A stretch of 29,046 nt of DNA. It comes from CAZJDM01 sp964544765 (GTDB taxonomy: Bacteria; Bdellovibrionota_B; Oligoflexia; CAYFLR01). Both the position numbers and the translations under genes were made by a program. This document shows positions 6,473 through 14,481 of the stretch, one piece after another. The DNA is taken from assembly GCA_964544765.1 (NCBI GenBank), contig CAZJDM010000043.1:1-29046 (forward strand), given 5' to 3'. Position 1 is the first letter of the stretch. Every line of letters starts with the position of its first letter. The notes under the pieces were generated by a model that made no database searches, was not told the DNA's origin, and saw only the letters and a program-made list of their open reading frames with translations.

Positions 6473-7999
6473 TTAGCTATTAATCAGAGTTTTTCCTGTT
6501 ACTTTGGAAGGAGATGGAAGTCCTATCATATCTAGGAAGGTTGGCATGATATCAGCTAAAATGCCATCTTTCATTTTTTTTCCCAGAAAATCAGGGGAGA
6601 TACATATACAAGGTACGGGATTGAAAGTATGAGCGGTATGAGGTCTTCCCTCATCATCCCGCAATTGATCAGAATTGCCATGGTCGGCGCAAAGTAATAC
6701 TTGACCCTTTTTTTCTAATACTTTTTCAACAACCTTTTTTACACATTTATCCACTGCTTCGACAGCTTTAAGAGCTGCCTCATAAATCCCGGTATGTCCT
6801 ACCATGTCACAATTAGCGTAATTTACAATTAATACATCGTAAATATCTTCTTCTATATTTGCTAATAATTTTTCGGTAACCTCAAAAGCACTCATTTCTG
6901 GCTTTTGATCGTAGGTAGCTACTGATCTAGGGGAAGGGATCAAAATCCGATCTTCATCTTTAAAGGGCCTTTCTTCAGCGCCATTAAGAAAGAAAGTGAC
7001 GTGGGCGTATTTTTCTGTTTCGGCAATGCGCAACTGTCTAAGACCATTTTGGGCGATTACTTCCCCTAAGACAGATTTTAAGACATCTTTACTAAATAAT
7101 GCGGGTAAAGGAAATTCTTCCTTGTATGGCACCATGCATATATAATCAGCATAATTGATTTTCTTTCTTTCAAAAACATCAAAGTCATTTTCAAAAAAAG
7201 CTCTAGTTATTTCTCTAGCGCGGTCAGCACGGAAATTAAAAAAGATAATCAGATCATTATCCTTAATTCGACCCTCTTCACCAAAACAAACCGGCAGAAT
7301 AAATTCGTCGGTTTGTCCTTCTTGATATTGTTTGTCCATTTCTTTTTCGGGTGACAAATCAGACATATTACAATCTGTCCCACCAGTTATAGTCTTGTAG
7401 GCTTTTTCAACTCGCTCCCATCTATTATCTCGATCCATTGCGTAAAACCGACCACTTAGACTGGCAATCTTTCCTAATCCCATTTCTTTTAATTGGTTAG
7501 ATAATTTACGAACATAAGAAATGCCGCTAGTTGGTGGGGTGTCTCTTCCATCCATAAAACAATGGATAAAAACATCTTTAAGGTTCTTTTCTTTACACAC
7601 TTGCACAAGTGCGGTTAAATGATCCATATTACTATGAACACCAGCATCTGAAAGTAGACCCATAAAATGGATTCTTCCTTGTTTTTGTTTACATATATCA
7701 AAGCCTCTAAGCAGCATAGGGTTCTCCGAAAATTCACCTTGCTTCATGGCTTTATTAATTCTTAATAATTCTTGATAAACGATCCGACCAGCTCCAATAT
7801 TGAGGTGTCCTACTTCGGAATTTCCCATGATCCCTTCTGGTAGGCCAACGTCGACACCACAGGTTTTAAGTTGGCAATTAGGATAAGTGGCAAATAAATG
7901 ATCTAAAAAAGGTGTATTAGCATTTTTTACGGCGTTATATTCATAATCTTTATATATTCCGTATCCGTCTAGAATCATTAAAATATTTGGTTTTTTCAT
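6473..7999 (-). CDS. gpmI: 2,3-bisphosphoglycerate-independent phosphoglycerate mutase
   Basis: GpmI interconverts 3- and 2-phosphoglycerate in glycolysis and gluconeogenesis using two Mn ions and a phosphoserine intermediate. The 508-residue length is typical. Metal and catalytic motifs are intact: MILDGYG (Asp11), MGNSEVGHLNIGAGR with nucleophile Ser61, the DGRDTPPTSG substrate loop, FNFRADRAREI, ANCDMVGHTG and CADHGNSDQ. The ATG at 7999 is preceded by CTGGAG. A consensus promoter lies just upstream and the 5' leader is short, as expected for a housekeeping gene. It is followed by the FabH-like gene in the same direction, 132 bp away. That gene has its own promoter candidate, so an operon is possible but not required. 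Confidence 0.97.
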   Translation of the reverse strand: MKKPNILMILDGYGIYKDYEYNAVKNANTPFLDHLFATYPNCQLKTCGVDVGLPEGIMGNSEVGHLNIGAGRIVYQELLRINKAMKQGEFSENPMLLRGFDICKQKQGRIHFMGLLSDAGVHSNMDHLTALVQVCKEKNLKDVFIHCFMDGRDTPPTSGISYVRKLSNQLKEMGLGKIASLSGRFYAMDRDNRWERVEKAYKTITGGTDCNMSDLSPEKEMDKQYQEGQTDEFILPVCFGEEGRIKDNDLIIFFNFRADRAREITRAFFENDFDVFERKKINYADYICMVPYKEEFPLPALFSKDVLKSVLGEVIAQNGLRQLRIAETEKYAHVTFFLNGAEERPFKDEDRILIPSPRSVATYDQKPEMSAFEVTEKLLANIEEDIYDVLIVNYANCDMVGHTGIYEAALKAVEAVDKCVKKVVEKVLEKKGQVLLCADHGNSDQLRDDEGRPHTAHTFNPVPCICISPDFLGKKMKDGILADIMPTFLDMIGLPSPSKVTGKTLINS

Positions 8000-8031
8000 A
8001 TCATGCTCCAGGATGAAAATTATATAGTGCG

Positions 8032-8061
8032 ATTATAGACGTTTATCAGTGAATTTGTCAA
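8032..8061 (-). promoter_or_regulatory. consensus sigma-70 promoter of gpmI
   Basis: On the minus strand a perfect TTGACA (8056-8061) and a perfect TATAAT (8032-8037) are separated by 18 bp. Transcription would start near 8025, about 25 nt before the gpmI ATG. Confidence 0.8.
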
Positions 8062-8384
8062 TATATGCCAGATGTTAATATGATAGCCAAATGTCATGTA
8101 ACAAGGTATTATTAGTGTTGTTTTAAAATAAGGGAATTCATTATAGCCAACATAGTTCTCAACTTAGTAATTTATGATAGATATCAAATAACTAAATCGA
8201 GTGGTTGTTTGGTCAATATGACTACTATATTGTCGTTTAATGAAGAAAAATTGTAAACAATGTTGCCAATTAACCTAACTATATTTTGCATGCTATGATT
8301 GTAATGATTATAGTTGAGAATTATTGCGTAAAAAACTGTTTAATGTTGGTTCTTTATAAAATAAATTAAAATAAGTATAAATCT

Positions 8385-8400
8385 TGGCATTAAACTTGCT
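8385..8400 (+). promoter_or_regulatory. sigma-54 (-24/-12) promoter of the flagellar-type sigma factor
   Basis: TGGCATTAAACTTGCT matches the RpoN consensus TGGCAC-N5-TTGCW, with exactly the required 12-bp spacing from GG to GC. Only the weakly conserved bases after TGGCA differ. Transcription should start near 8411, about 50 nt before the ATG at 8460, and the leader carries GAGGAG. Sigma-54 control of fliA is known from Vibrio and Pseudomonas flagellar cascades. Confidence 0.75.
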
Positions 8401-8459
8401 TTTTATTTAGGCAAGTACAAAAATTTTTTCATCCTCTAATTTTATTTGAGGAGTATATT

Positions 8460-9242
8460 ATGAAAAAACAACTTTTGAATATATATGATCATAGTATCCG
8501 AAATGGATTGAAAATAAGAAATGAGTATAGAGATCAATTAATACATGATTATTCTCCCACCATAAGAATGATAGCTATCAATGTTGTATCAAAGGTTCCA
8601 GCCAATATTGAAGTAGATGACCTAATTTCTGTTGGAACCATAGGTCTTATGGATGCTATTGATAAATATGATCCGGAAAAAGAAACCAGATTTAAAAGCT
8701 ATGCTGAATTTCGGATTAAAGGATCTATTATTGATGAATTACGAAATCAAGACTGGCTTCCTAGATCTGTTCGAGAAAAACAAAAGAGGGTTAATCGTGT
8801 TTGTGATAAACTGGTAAAAAAGTACGGTAGAACAGTAACCCAAAAAGAAATTCAAAAGGAACTGGGTCTATCTGTCGAAGAGTTCCATAAATTACTTCGT
8901 GATGGACATCAACCGAACATTTTATCATTGGAAGATTATGCTTTTTCAAGTCGATCCAAAAGTAAGAGGACGCTTAGAAAAGAAATCTATGAGGATCCTC
9001 AAGCAACACCACCTGATCAAATTTTTCAATCCAAAGAAATGGTGTCTTTATTGAAAAATTCTCTGGAAACTTTGTCCGACAAACATCAGATAATTATCTC
9101 CCTTTACTATTTCGAGGATCTTAGTATGAAGGAAATTTCTAAGATAATTGAATTGACCGAGCCTAGAGTGTGTCAGATGCACAAAGAAGCTTTAGAAATT
9201 CTAAAAACACTATTAGAAGAGGACGAACTAAAAGCCGCCTAA
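8460..9242 (+). CDS. fliA: FliA/WhiG-type RNA polymerase sigma factor (sigma-28)
   Basis: This 260-residue sigma-70-family factor is of the flagellar/sporulation class. Region 2 (about 25-105) contains DDLISVGTIGLMDAIDKYDP, RFKSYAEFRIKGSIIDELRN and QDWLPRSVREK, all diagnostic for FliA/WhiG. Region 3 is KKYGRTVTQKEIQKELGLS. Region 4 (about 205-256) has LYYFEDLSMKEISKIIELTE followed by PRVCQMHKEAL, the -35 recognition helix-turn-helix. Region 1.1 is absent, as expected. GAGGAG lies at correct spacing before the ATG. The visible sigma-54 promoter and the nearby flagellin cluster support the flagellar role; the symbol is assigned by class, because WhiG paralogues look alike. No anti-sigma factor FlgM is adjacent. 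Confidence 0.9.
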   Translation: MKKQLLNIYDHSIRNGLKIRNEYRDQLIHDYSPTIRMIAINVVSKVPANIEVDDLISVGTIGLMDAIDKYDPEKETRFKSYAEFRIKGSIIDELRNQDWLPRSVREKQKRVNRVCDKLVKKYGRTVTQKEIQKELGLSVEEFHKLLRDGHQPNILSLEDYAFSSRSKSKRTLRKEIYEDPQATPPDQIFQSKEMVSLLKNSLETLSDKHQIIISLYYFEDLSMKEISKIIELTEPRVCQMHKEALEILKTLLEEDELKAA

Positions 9243-9322
9243 AAGCTACCTAAAAGTAGCTTATCAATTAATCAATTAATGCTGCTAACTTTGATCACAG
9301 TACTTATTTTATTAATGTAGGA

Positions 9323-9349
9323 AGCCCAGCGATCTTTAGTCGCTGGGCT
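9323..9349. terminator. hairpin between the convergent sigma factor and protease genes
   Basis: A perfect 10-bp GC-rich stem (AGCCCAGCGA at 9323-9332 with TCGCTGGGCT at 9340-9349) with a 7-nt loop lies just past the protease stop codon and 80 bp after the sigma-factor stop. Neither strand has a T-run, so it may act as an mRNA 3'-end stabiliser rather than a classical terminator. A weaker 7-bp hairpin (AAGCTAC/GTAGCTT) directly follows the sigma-factor stop. Confidence 0.5.
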
Positions 9350-9351
9350 CT

Positions 9352-11055
9352 TCACTCATCACTACATATATATTTAAACGTTTTTACTCCCCATGACTTT
9401 AAAGTACCTTCATCTGAAGACGCTTGATCGGAGACCTTCAAGCGCCAAATACCTGGAGTGGCAACTTGTTTAAGGGTATCCATGTTTTGATAGGGAACCA
9501 GATCATCGCCTAATGTTCCGATAAGATCATGAGTGCTGCCACCACTTCTTTTCCATAAAGTAATTTCATTTCCATTAGGAGGAGTTATAGAAATTTCTAA
9601 ATCGCCAATATAGGTATGAGAGATATTAATTGGAACGAGAACTGGGCTACCATTAGGTACAAAAGGTATCTCTAATTCTGAGACAATACCTTTTTTAGAA
9701 TTATCCGTAATGTCTATTTCTGGTGCAATTTCCTTGATTATAGGCACAGGTTTACCAATTTTGAAGGATGTGGCGCTTACCAGGTGTCCTTCGGACCAAG
9801 TCGCGTTTAATTTAATTTCAATTGTACTTCCGCATTCGATATCTGATGCTAATTGGATGCTGTAACTATCAAAATCTAGTTTTTGGCCGCTATCAAGGGA
9901 GTCAAGTGTTAGATCTTCTCCTAAGATAGTGATTCCTGGAGTGTTGGATAATAGTGATAGTTTAATATTGGAAGCTGTTTGTAAGCCAGAGTTAATGGCA
10001 GTAAATTTTAGGGATAATGTTTCTCCCGGTTGAATTAGACCATCCATGTTTCCTTCTATTTCTGTAAAATTCCAATTGAAGGCAGAAACAGTTGGTACAA
10101 GAGGTTGTACAAATGAAGCAAAAGTAGTGGATCGAGTTATTTCTTCACCAGTACAATCACTATCTTCAGTACATACATTAGAGATCATACAACCTTCTTC
10201 AGACCATTTAAAATCTTGTTCCCCTCTTACTAGGATTCCTTCAACTACTCCAGTTAAATTATTGATTATCGCAGAACCAGAGTTGCCTCCGTAAGAATCT
10301 GTGGTAGCTAAAAAGAAGTCTTTATGTTCTTCTTCGTCTTCATTTGCGATAACATTAGCATCTCCAGATATTTTGGTAGGTAGGCCGCTTGGGTGACCTA
10401 TTATAGTGACTTTTTCACCAATTTGTATAGACTCTCCTCTACGTATAGTCAATGGTTTTCGGTCTTCTACGTGTCTATCTAATCGTATAATTCCATAATC
10501 TGCACCTATCCCATCCAATTTGCGGGCAATTATTTCTTTACAATAATAAATATTATCCTTTTTTACTACAGTAGCATCGTCATCTGGTGAAAACAGAGCA
10601 TAATCAAAAATAAAAGCTGTATCACTGCATTCCATTATGCTTTCAATACAGTGTCCAGCGGTAGCTATTACGTCATATCCAACTAGAAATCCAGAGCAAA
10701 AAGCGGCTGAGGGCTGTTCAAAAAAAGGCTCCTCAGTGCATAGATCATGCATTTGTCCAAAAGTAGCACTAGGTAATAATTTAAATTCCTCAGGATTTTC
10801 AATCTCAGGATAATTACCTTCTGTAGTAATATAATCTCCTATATCACTAGTATAGACAACAGCAGCGGTAGATCGAGCAATTTGAACCATCACTGGATCG
10901 TCGAGTACCTCGTATATATCTAGTCGGTTATCAACTCCGTAAATAACCCTGGGTTCAAAAGATGAATTTGAGGTTGATGGTGATCCTTTTAAGTTACCAA
11001 AGAATATCATGTAAAAAATCATGATCATATTAATTCTTGTAATGGTATAATGCAT
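9352..11055 (-). CDS. secreted trypsin-like serine protease with C-terminal P-domain
   Basis: The 567-residue protein starts with a hydrophobic signal segment (about 8-20). A chymotrypsin-fold protease domain spans about 50-315, with the catalytic triad His135 (ATAGHC), Asp186 (DYGIIRL) and Ser259 (GGNSGSA). Residues about 325-425 form a beta-rich segment with the EGNMDGLIQPGETL start and LSLKFTAINSG pattern seen in CARDB-like linkers. Residues about 447-565 are a P/Homo-B proprotein-convertase domain: ISHTYIGDLEISITPPNG, GTLGDD and GIWRLKVSDQASSDEGTLKS. Many bacterial secreted proteases carry this domain. Eight or more Cys residues suggest disulphides. AGGAG precedes the ATG. It was probably exported to degrade proteins outside the cytoplasm. 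It diverges from the helical-repeat gene across a 27-bp dyad. Confidence 0.9.
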   Translation of the reverse strand: MHYTITRINMIMIFYMIFFGNLKGSPSTSNSSFEPRVIYGVDNRLDIYEVLDDPVMVQIARSTAAVVYTSDIGDYITTEGNYPEIENPEEFKLLPSATFGQMHDLCTEEPFFEQPSAAFCSGFLVGYDVIATAGHCIESIMECSDTAFIFDYALFSPDDDATVVKKDNIYYCKEIIARKLDGIGADYGIIRLDRHVEDRKPLTIRRGESIQIGEKVTIIGHPSGLPTKISGDANVIANEDEEEHKDFFLATTDSYGGNSGSAIINNLTGVVEGILVRGEQDFKWSEEGCMISNVCTEDSDCTGEEITRSTTFASFVQPLVPTVSAFNWNFTEIEGNMDGLIQPGETLSLKFTAINSGLQTASNIKLSLLSNTPGITILGEDLTLDSLDSGQKLDFDSYSIQLASDIECGSTIEIKLNATWSEGHLVSATSFKIGKPVPIIKEIAPEIDITDNSKKGIVSELEIPFVPNGSPVLVPINISHTYIGDLEISITPPNGNEITLWKRSGGSTHDLIGTLGDDLVPYQNMDTLKQVATPGIWRLKVSDQASSDEGTLKSWGVKTFKYICSDE

Positions 11056-11187
11056 ACTAACTCCTGCTAGTTAAACGGTGCTAAACCAGTACTAAATTAA
11101 AAATAAAACTTTAGTTAAAATATAATGTATTGTTAGTTGTGAATATAACAGATCATAGCTTAATATGCATCAAATATATTTTGATAA

Positions 11188-11214
11188 AGGTCAGTTGATG
11201 GAATAAATTGACCT
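11188..11214. promoter_or_regulatory. 27-bp dyad between divergent genes, operator candidate
   Basis: AGGTCAGTT (11188-11196), a 9-bp spacer and AATTGACCT (11206-11214) form an inverted repeat with 8 of 9 paired positions. It lies in the 226-bp space between the protease gene and the helical-repeat gene, in reach of either promoter. A second local pattern, two AAACTGT direct repeats 15 bp apart, follows at 11232-11253. Confidence 0.45.
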
Positions 11215-11281
11215 GGAATCAAAACATTTGTAAACTGTTCTTTGATAAACTGTAGTTTGTTAATGCAGTAATTTAATTATA

Positions 11282-12622
11282 ATGGGGCTAAATATGTTTA
11301 GAAAAGAAATAAATTCATTAATTATTTTAAATTGGACAATCGTATTTTTTCTGTTTATATTTTTTATACCTTTATATAGCCTTGATGCTGTGGTTAAGAA
11401 GGGACAGCAGGTAGAAAAAAAAATTAATTTACTTAAATATATTGAAGAACATTCTCATCAAGAGTTTACATCCTTCCTAAAATATTTTCAAAAAGGTAAA
11501 AATGAAAATCAATTACAGGATAAATTAATCAGAATTTATAATCGTCTTAAAGATAGTAATTCCAAACAGGATCACCTTACATTGCATAAAATAGTTCATG
11601 CGATGCAGTGTTGTGCCAATGAAAAGACTTTAGAATTTTTTGGACAAATTTTATCATCTGGCGATGATTGGTTTGTAATTGAAGAGGCGTTACATGGTTT
11701 GCATATTTTTCCCTCAAAGCTATATGCTGCTTTTTTATTGGATAAATTGATCAAAAATCCGGGTAAAATAGAGAATCAAATTATAAAGATTTTAGGTGAT
11801 ATAAGATACACAGATGCAACTGATGTTTTATGTTCATTACTAAATGATCATAATCGTTTTGCGTTAGAAAGCCTAGTTAATATTAATAATAGCAAGGCGT
11901 TACAGTGTTTATTACAATATCCATTATTACCGGAATTTGCCTTGGTTGAAAAGGCTAAAGTCAATTCTTTAATAACTCTATCTATTCTATTTAAACACTT
12001 GATAAATTTGGAGACCCCATCTTCGGTAAATACTGCTTACTTTAGTGTGCTGTTTAAATTTCTTAATTCCAATAATGAATTGTTGCGAGAGAATGTACTT
12101 AAATTATTGGCTGTTTGGATGGATGCTTATCCCCAGAAATTCATTAAATCGTTTAAAAGGGTCTCACCTAGGGTACAGTTGGCTCTGATTCCTGTAATGA
12201 ATAAATCCAAAACAATACCAGTTATCGAGCATCTATTGCATGTTTCTTGTTGTTCCGCCAGCATGGTTCTGAGGCATAAAGCCACTAGTGTTATTCATTC
12301 CTCTTCTCTTTCTAAAGCTCCAGCTAAAACTTCAGTTAAAACTCCTATTCAAACTCCAGCTAATACTCCGACTCAAACTCAAAAAGTAATAGAACCAGAG
12401 CGATCTGAGCAAAAAGATAAGCAGCTTGTACAGCTATTAGAGCAATCTGTACAACAAGCTGAACAACCTATGCAGCAGGTTGAACAGCCTGTGCAGCAAT
12501 CAAAGAAATTTAGGCAACCTCAATATCTAGCTACTATTGATATGTATCGGCCTTCGCAATTATCACTGACCCTAAGGGGGAGGGAGTCTGTACAAATTGT
12601 TATACAGACTCTCGAGAATTAA
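11282..12622 (+). CDS. exported or membrane-anchored helical-repeat protein, unknown function
   Basis: This is a 446-residue protein. The hydrophobic segment at about 12-33 (LIILNWTIVFFLFIFFIPLY) is a signal peptide or membrane anchor. Residues about 45-340 are almost entirely helical, with repeated Leu/Ile-rich helix pairs that look like degenerate HEAT/ARM repeats (for example NQIIKILGDIRYTDATDVLC and LRENVLKLLAVWMD). Residues about 345-375 are a Lys/Pro/Thr linker, followed by Gln-rich repeats based on QQxEQPxQQ and a short basic C-terminus. The start is uncertain. The ATG at 11282 lacks a ribosome binding site, while the ATG at 11294 has GGGG eight bases before it. I do not recognise a specific family. 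A scaffold at the membrane is a reasonable but unproven guess. Confidence 0.7.
   Translation: MGLNMFRKEINSLIILNWTIVFFLFIFFIPLYSLDAVVKKGQQVEKKINLLKYIEEHSHQEFTSFLKYFQKGKNENQLQDKLIRIYNRLKDSNSKQDHLTLHKIVHAMQCCANEKTLEFFGQILSSGDDWFVIEEALHGLHIFPSKLYAAFLLDKLIKNPGKIENQIIKILGDIRYTDATDVLCSLLNDHNRFALESLVNINNSKALQCLLQYPLLPEFALVEKAKVNSLITLSILFKHLINLETPSSVNTAYFSVLFKFLNSNNELLRENVLKLLAVWMDAYPQKFIKSFKRVSPRVQLALIPVMNKSKTIPVIEHLLHVSCCSASMVLRHKATSVIHSSSLSKAPAKTSVKTPIQTPANTPTQTQKVIEPERSEQKDKQLVQLLEQSVQQAEQPMQQVEQPVQQSKKFRQPQYLATIDMYRPSQLSLTLRGRESVQIVIQTLEN
12582..12613. other. hairpin overlapping the 3' end of the helical-repeat gene
   Basis: GAGTCTGTA (12584-12592) pairs perfectly with TACAGACTC (12603-12611), and a GT wobble plus one more pair extends the stem. 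It is inside the last codons of the plus-strand gene and about 50 bp past the end of the convergent flagellin operon. There is no T-run on either strand. It could stop or protect flagellin transcripts. Confidence 0.35.
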
Positions 12623-12661
12623 CATTGCATGATTGGTAGAATTTAAATATAGGGGAAATAT

Positions 12662-13531
12662 TTATCTAACCAATCTTAATGCAAGTTCTGGGACATTGTT
12701 GGCCTGCCCCAGTACCGACACACTAGCTTGAGATAATATGTTGGCCTGAGTATATTTAGCTGTTACGGCTGCAAAATCGACATCCCTAATACGCGATTGG
12801 GCAGCGACTAAATTTTCGTTAGCAACGTCAATGTTCGCTATTACTGAGTTCAAGCGACCTTGAACTGATCCCAGAGTCGCACGGTAGGAGGCTATTCCTT
12901 CTAGGGCACCATCTATATTGTTAAATATAGTTTCCAGATCAATATCAGAGGAAACAGAACCTAATAGCGACAAAGTAGTATCGTCCATATCTGCGGCTCT
13001 AATCCCTTCTAGGGCTCCAGCCAGCATTTCTAACTCTGAAAAGTCAATTGTAATAATATCATGTTCAGCGGCACCGGTTCCAACTTGCAATCGAATAGAG
13101 GTGGCATCACCAGTTTTTAGTAATTTGGTACCGTTAAATTCTGTCTGTTCAGTTATCCGTGCTACTTCGCGACGTAATTGTTGAAATTCTTTATCAAGAA
13201 ATCCTCTTTCTGATTCACCTACGGTATCACTGGCTGCTTGGACCGCTAATTCGCGTAATCTGAGGGCTATATTGGTGATTTCATTTAAACCACCCTCCGC
13301 AACTTGCAGATAAGATACCCCGTCACTGGCATTTCGTTTAGCTTGTTCAAGACCAATCACTCTAGCACGAAGATTTTCAGAAATAGCCAATCCAGCAGCA
13401 TCATCAGCTGATTTATTAATTCGTTGACCCGATGATAACTGCTCCATTGCATCGCCTAATTCGGTTCGGTTATTGCTTAATTGTCGCTGAGCCTTTAATG
13501 AATCTATGTTTGTTTTAATTCTTAATCCCAT
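12662..13531 (-). CDS. flagellin, third gene of the tandem cluster (divergent)
   Basis: The 289-residue flagellin has only the D0/D1 core. The N-terminal MGLRIKTNIDSLKAQRQLSN and SSGQRINKSADDAAGLAISE lead to a heptad-rich helix (LRLRELAVQAASDT). A variable centre of about 60-70 residues is followed by the C-terminal RIRDVDFAAVTAKYTQANIL and VLGQANNVPELALRLVR. It differs most from its two neighbours: the acidic middle (LEGIRAADMDDTTLSLLGSV) replaces their shared GxGxxIGPL segment, and the C-terminal VTAKYTQA replaces their SLTQN pattern. GGGAGG precedes the ATG. It starts 10 bp after the stop of the second flagellin gene. A minor or specialised filament subunit is inferred. Confidence 0.95.
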   Translation of the reverse strand: MGLRIKTNIDSLKAQRQLSNNRTELGDAMEQLSSGQRINKSADDAAGLAISENLRARVIGLEQAKRNASDGVSYLQVAEGGLNEITNIALRLRELAVQAASDTVGESERGFLDKEFQQLRREVARITEQTEFNGTKLLKTGDATSIRLQVGTGAAEHDIITIDFSELEMLAGALEGIRAADMDDTTLSLLGSVSSDIDLETIFNNIDGALEGIASYRATLGSVQGRLNSVIANIDVANENLVAAQSRIRDVDFAAVTAKYTQANILSQASVSVLGQANNVPELALRLVR

Positions 13532-13541
13532 GTTAACCTCC

Positions 13542-14417
13542 CTATCGTAGTAAACTTAGCGCCATTTCGGGAACGGCGTTAGCTTGAGCTAGTACACTGT
13601 TACCAGCCTGGGATAAAATTCTGTTTTGGGTTAAACTTGCAATTTCTGCTGCAAAATCGACATCTCTAATTCGGGAATTGGCGGCACTTAGGTTTTCTTT
13701 GGTCACTTGTACGTTGGCAATAGCAGTGTTAAGACGACTCTGGGTAGAACCTAATAATGCTCTTTGTCCAGCTATTTTGGATAAAACATTATCGATAACG
13801 TCCAATTTATTAGCTATTTCCTGACGGTCCACAACTCCACCTTCTTCCAGTGGGCCTATCTCAGCTCCTTTACCAAACCCCAATGTTTCAGTATCTAAAC
13901 GCATGTTGGCCATGTCGATGATTATAGTGTCGACATTTTCCTGTTGTCCAGATCCCATGCCTACTTGAAGAACCAATTGATCTACAGCATCCTCTCCGCT
14001 AGTCAGCAATTTAGAACCATTGAATTCGGTAGTGTTAACAATTCGGTCAATTTCGTCTACTAGTTGAATATACTCTTTATTCAAGAAGCTTCTTTCTCTA
14101 TTTCCCACTGTGTCACTCGCTGCTTGAACAGTTAATTCTCTGAGACGAATTACAATGTTGGAAATTTCATTCATCGAACCTTCGGCCATTTGGATAAGAG
14201 ATATACCGTCGCTGGCATTTCTCGATACTTGATTTAAACCTATTATTTTACCGCGCAATCCTTCAGAGATAGCCAAACCAGCAGCATCATCAGAAGATTT
14301 GTTGATACGATAACCTGATGATAATTTTTCTAAATTATCACTCATTCCCTTTACCGAATTACTCAGGTTTCGTTGGGCAATCAAGGATTGAACGTTCGTT
14401 TTGATTCGTAAACCCAT
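13542..14417 (-). CDS. flagellin, second gene of the tandem cluster
   Basis: The 291-residue core flagellin lacks D2/D3 outer domains. It has MGLRIKTNVQSLIAQRNLSN, the DDAAGLAISEGLRGKI helix, VIRLRELTVQAASDTVG and TTEFNGSKLL at the N-terminal side. SRIRDVDFAAEIASLTQNRI and VLAQANAVPEMALSLLR form the C-terminal D1/D0. It is clearly a close paralogue of the first gene, sharing the central GFGKGAEIGPL-type motif. GGAGG lies just before the ATG at 14417. It lies 64 bp after the first flagellin gene and 10 bp before the third, so it is almost certainly co-transcribed with them. Confidence 0.96.
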   Translation of the reverse strand: MGLRIKTNVQSLIAQRNLSNSVKGMSDNLEKLSSGYRINKSSDDAAGLAISEGLRGKIIGLNQVSRNASDGISLIQMAEGSMNEISNIVIRLRELTVQAASDTVGNRERSFLNKEYIQLVDEIDRIVNTTEFNGSKLLTSGEDAVDQLVLQVGMGSGQQENVDTIIIDMANMRLDTETLGFGKGAEIGPLEEGGVVDRQEIANKLDVIDNVLSKIAGQRALLGSTQSRLNTAIANVQVTKENLSAANSRIRDVDFAAEIASLTQNRILSQAGNSVLAQANAVPEMALSLLR

Positions 14418-14481
14418 ATGGGCCTCCTTATTTTCATAATATTTTTACAATATTTATTATCCTTCCTTACATTTATTTACT

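Larger units (their letters stand above)
8000..8459. promoter_or_regulatory. 460-bp divergent regulatory region, gpmI / sigma factor
   Basis: No gene is visible here. It holds the gpmI sigma-70 promoter on the minus strand at one end and a sigma-54 promoter on the plus strand at the other. Between them are two copies of an 11-bp dyad, A(G/A)TTCTCAACT (8154-8164, and inverted at 8312-8322). They lie about 90-260 bp upstream of the predicted sigma-54 start point, where enhancer-binding activators usually bind. Confidence 0.55.

Noticed and set aside
12918..13184. Plus-strand frames inside the flagellin genes (also 14735-15133)
   Set aside because: They lie opposite strongly conserved flagellin sequence, with no start signals.
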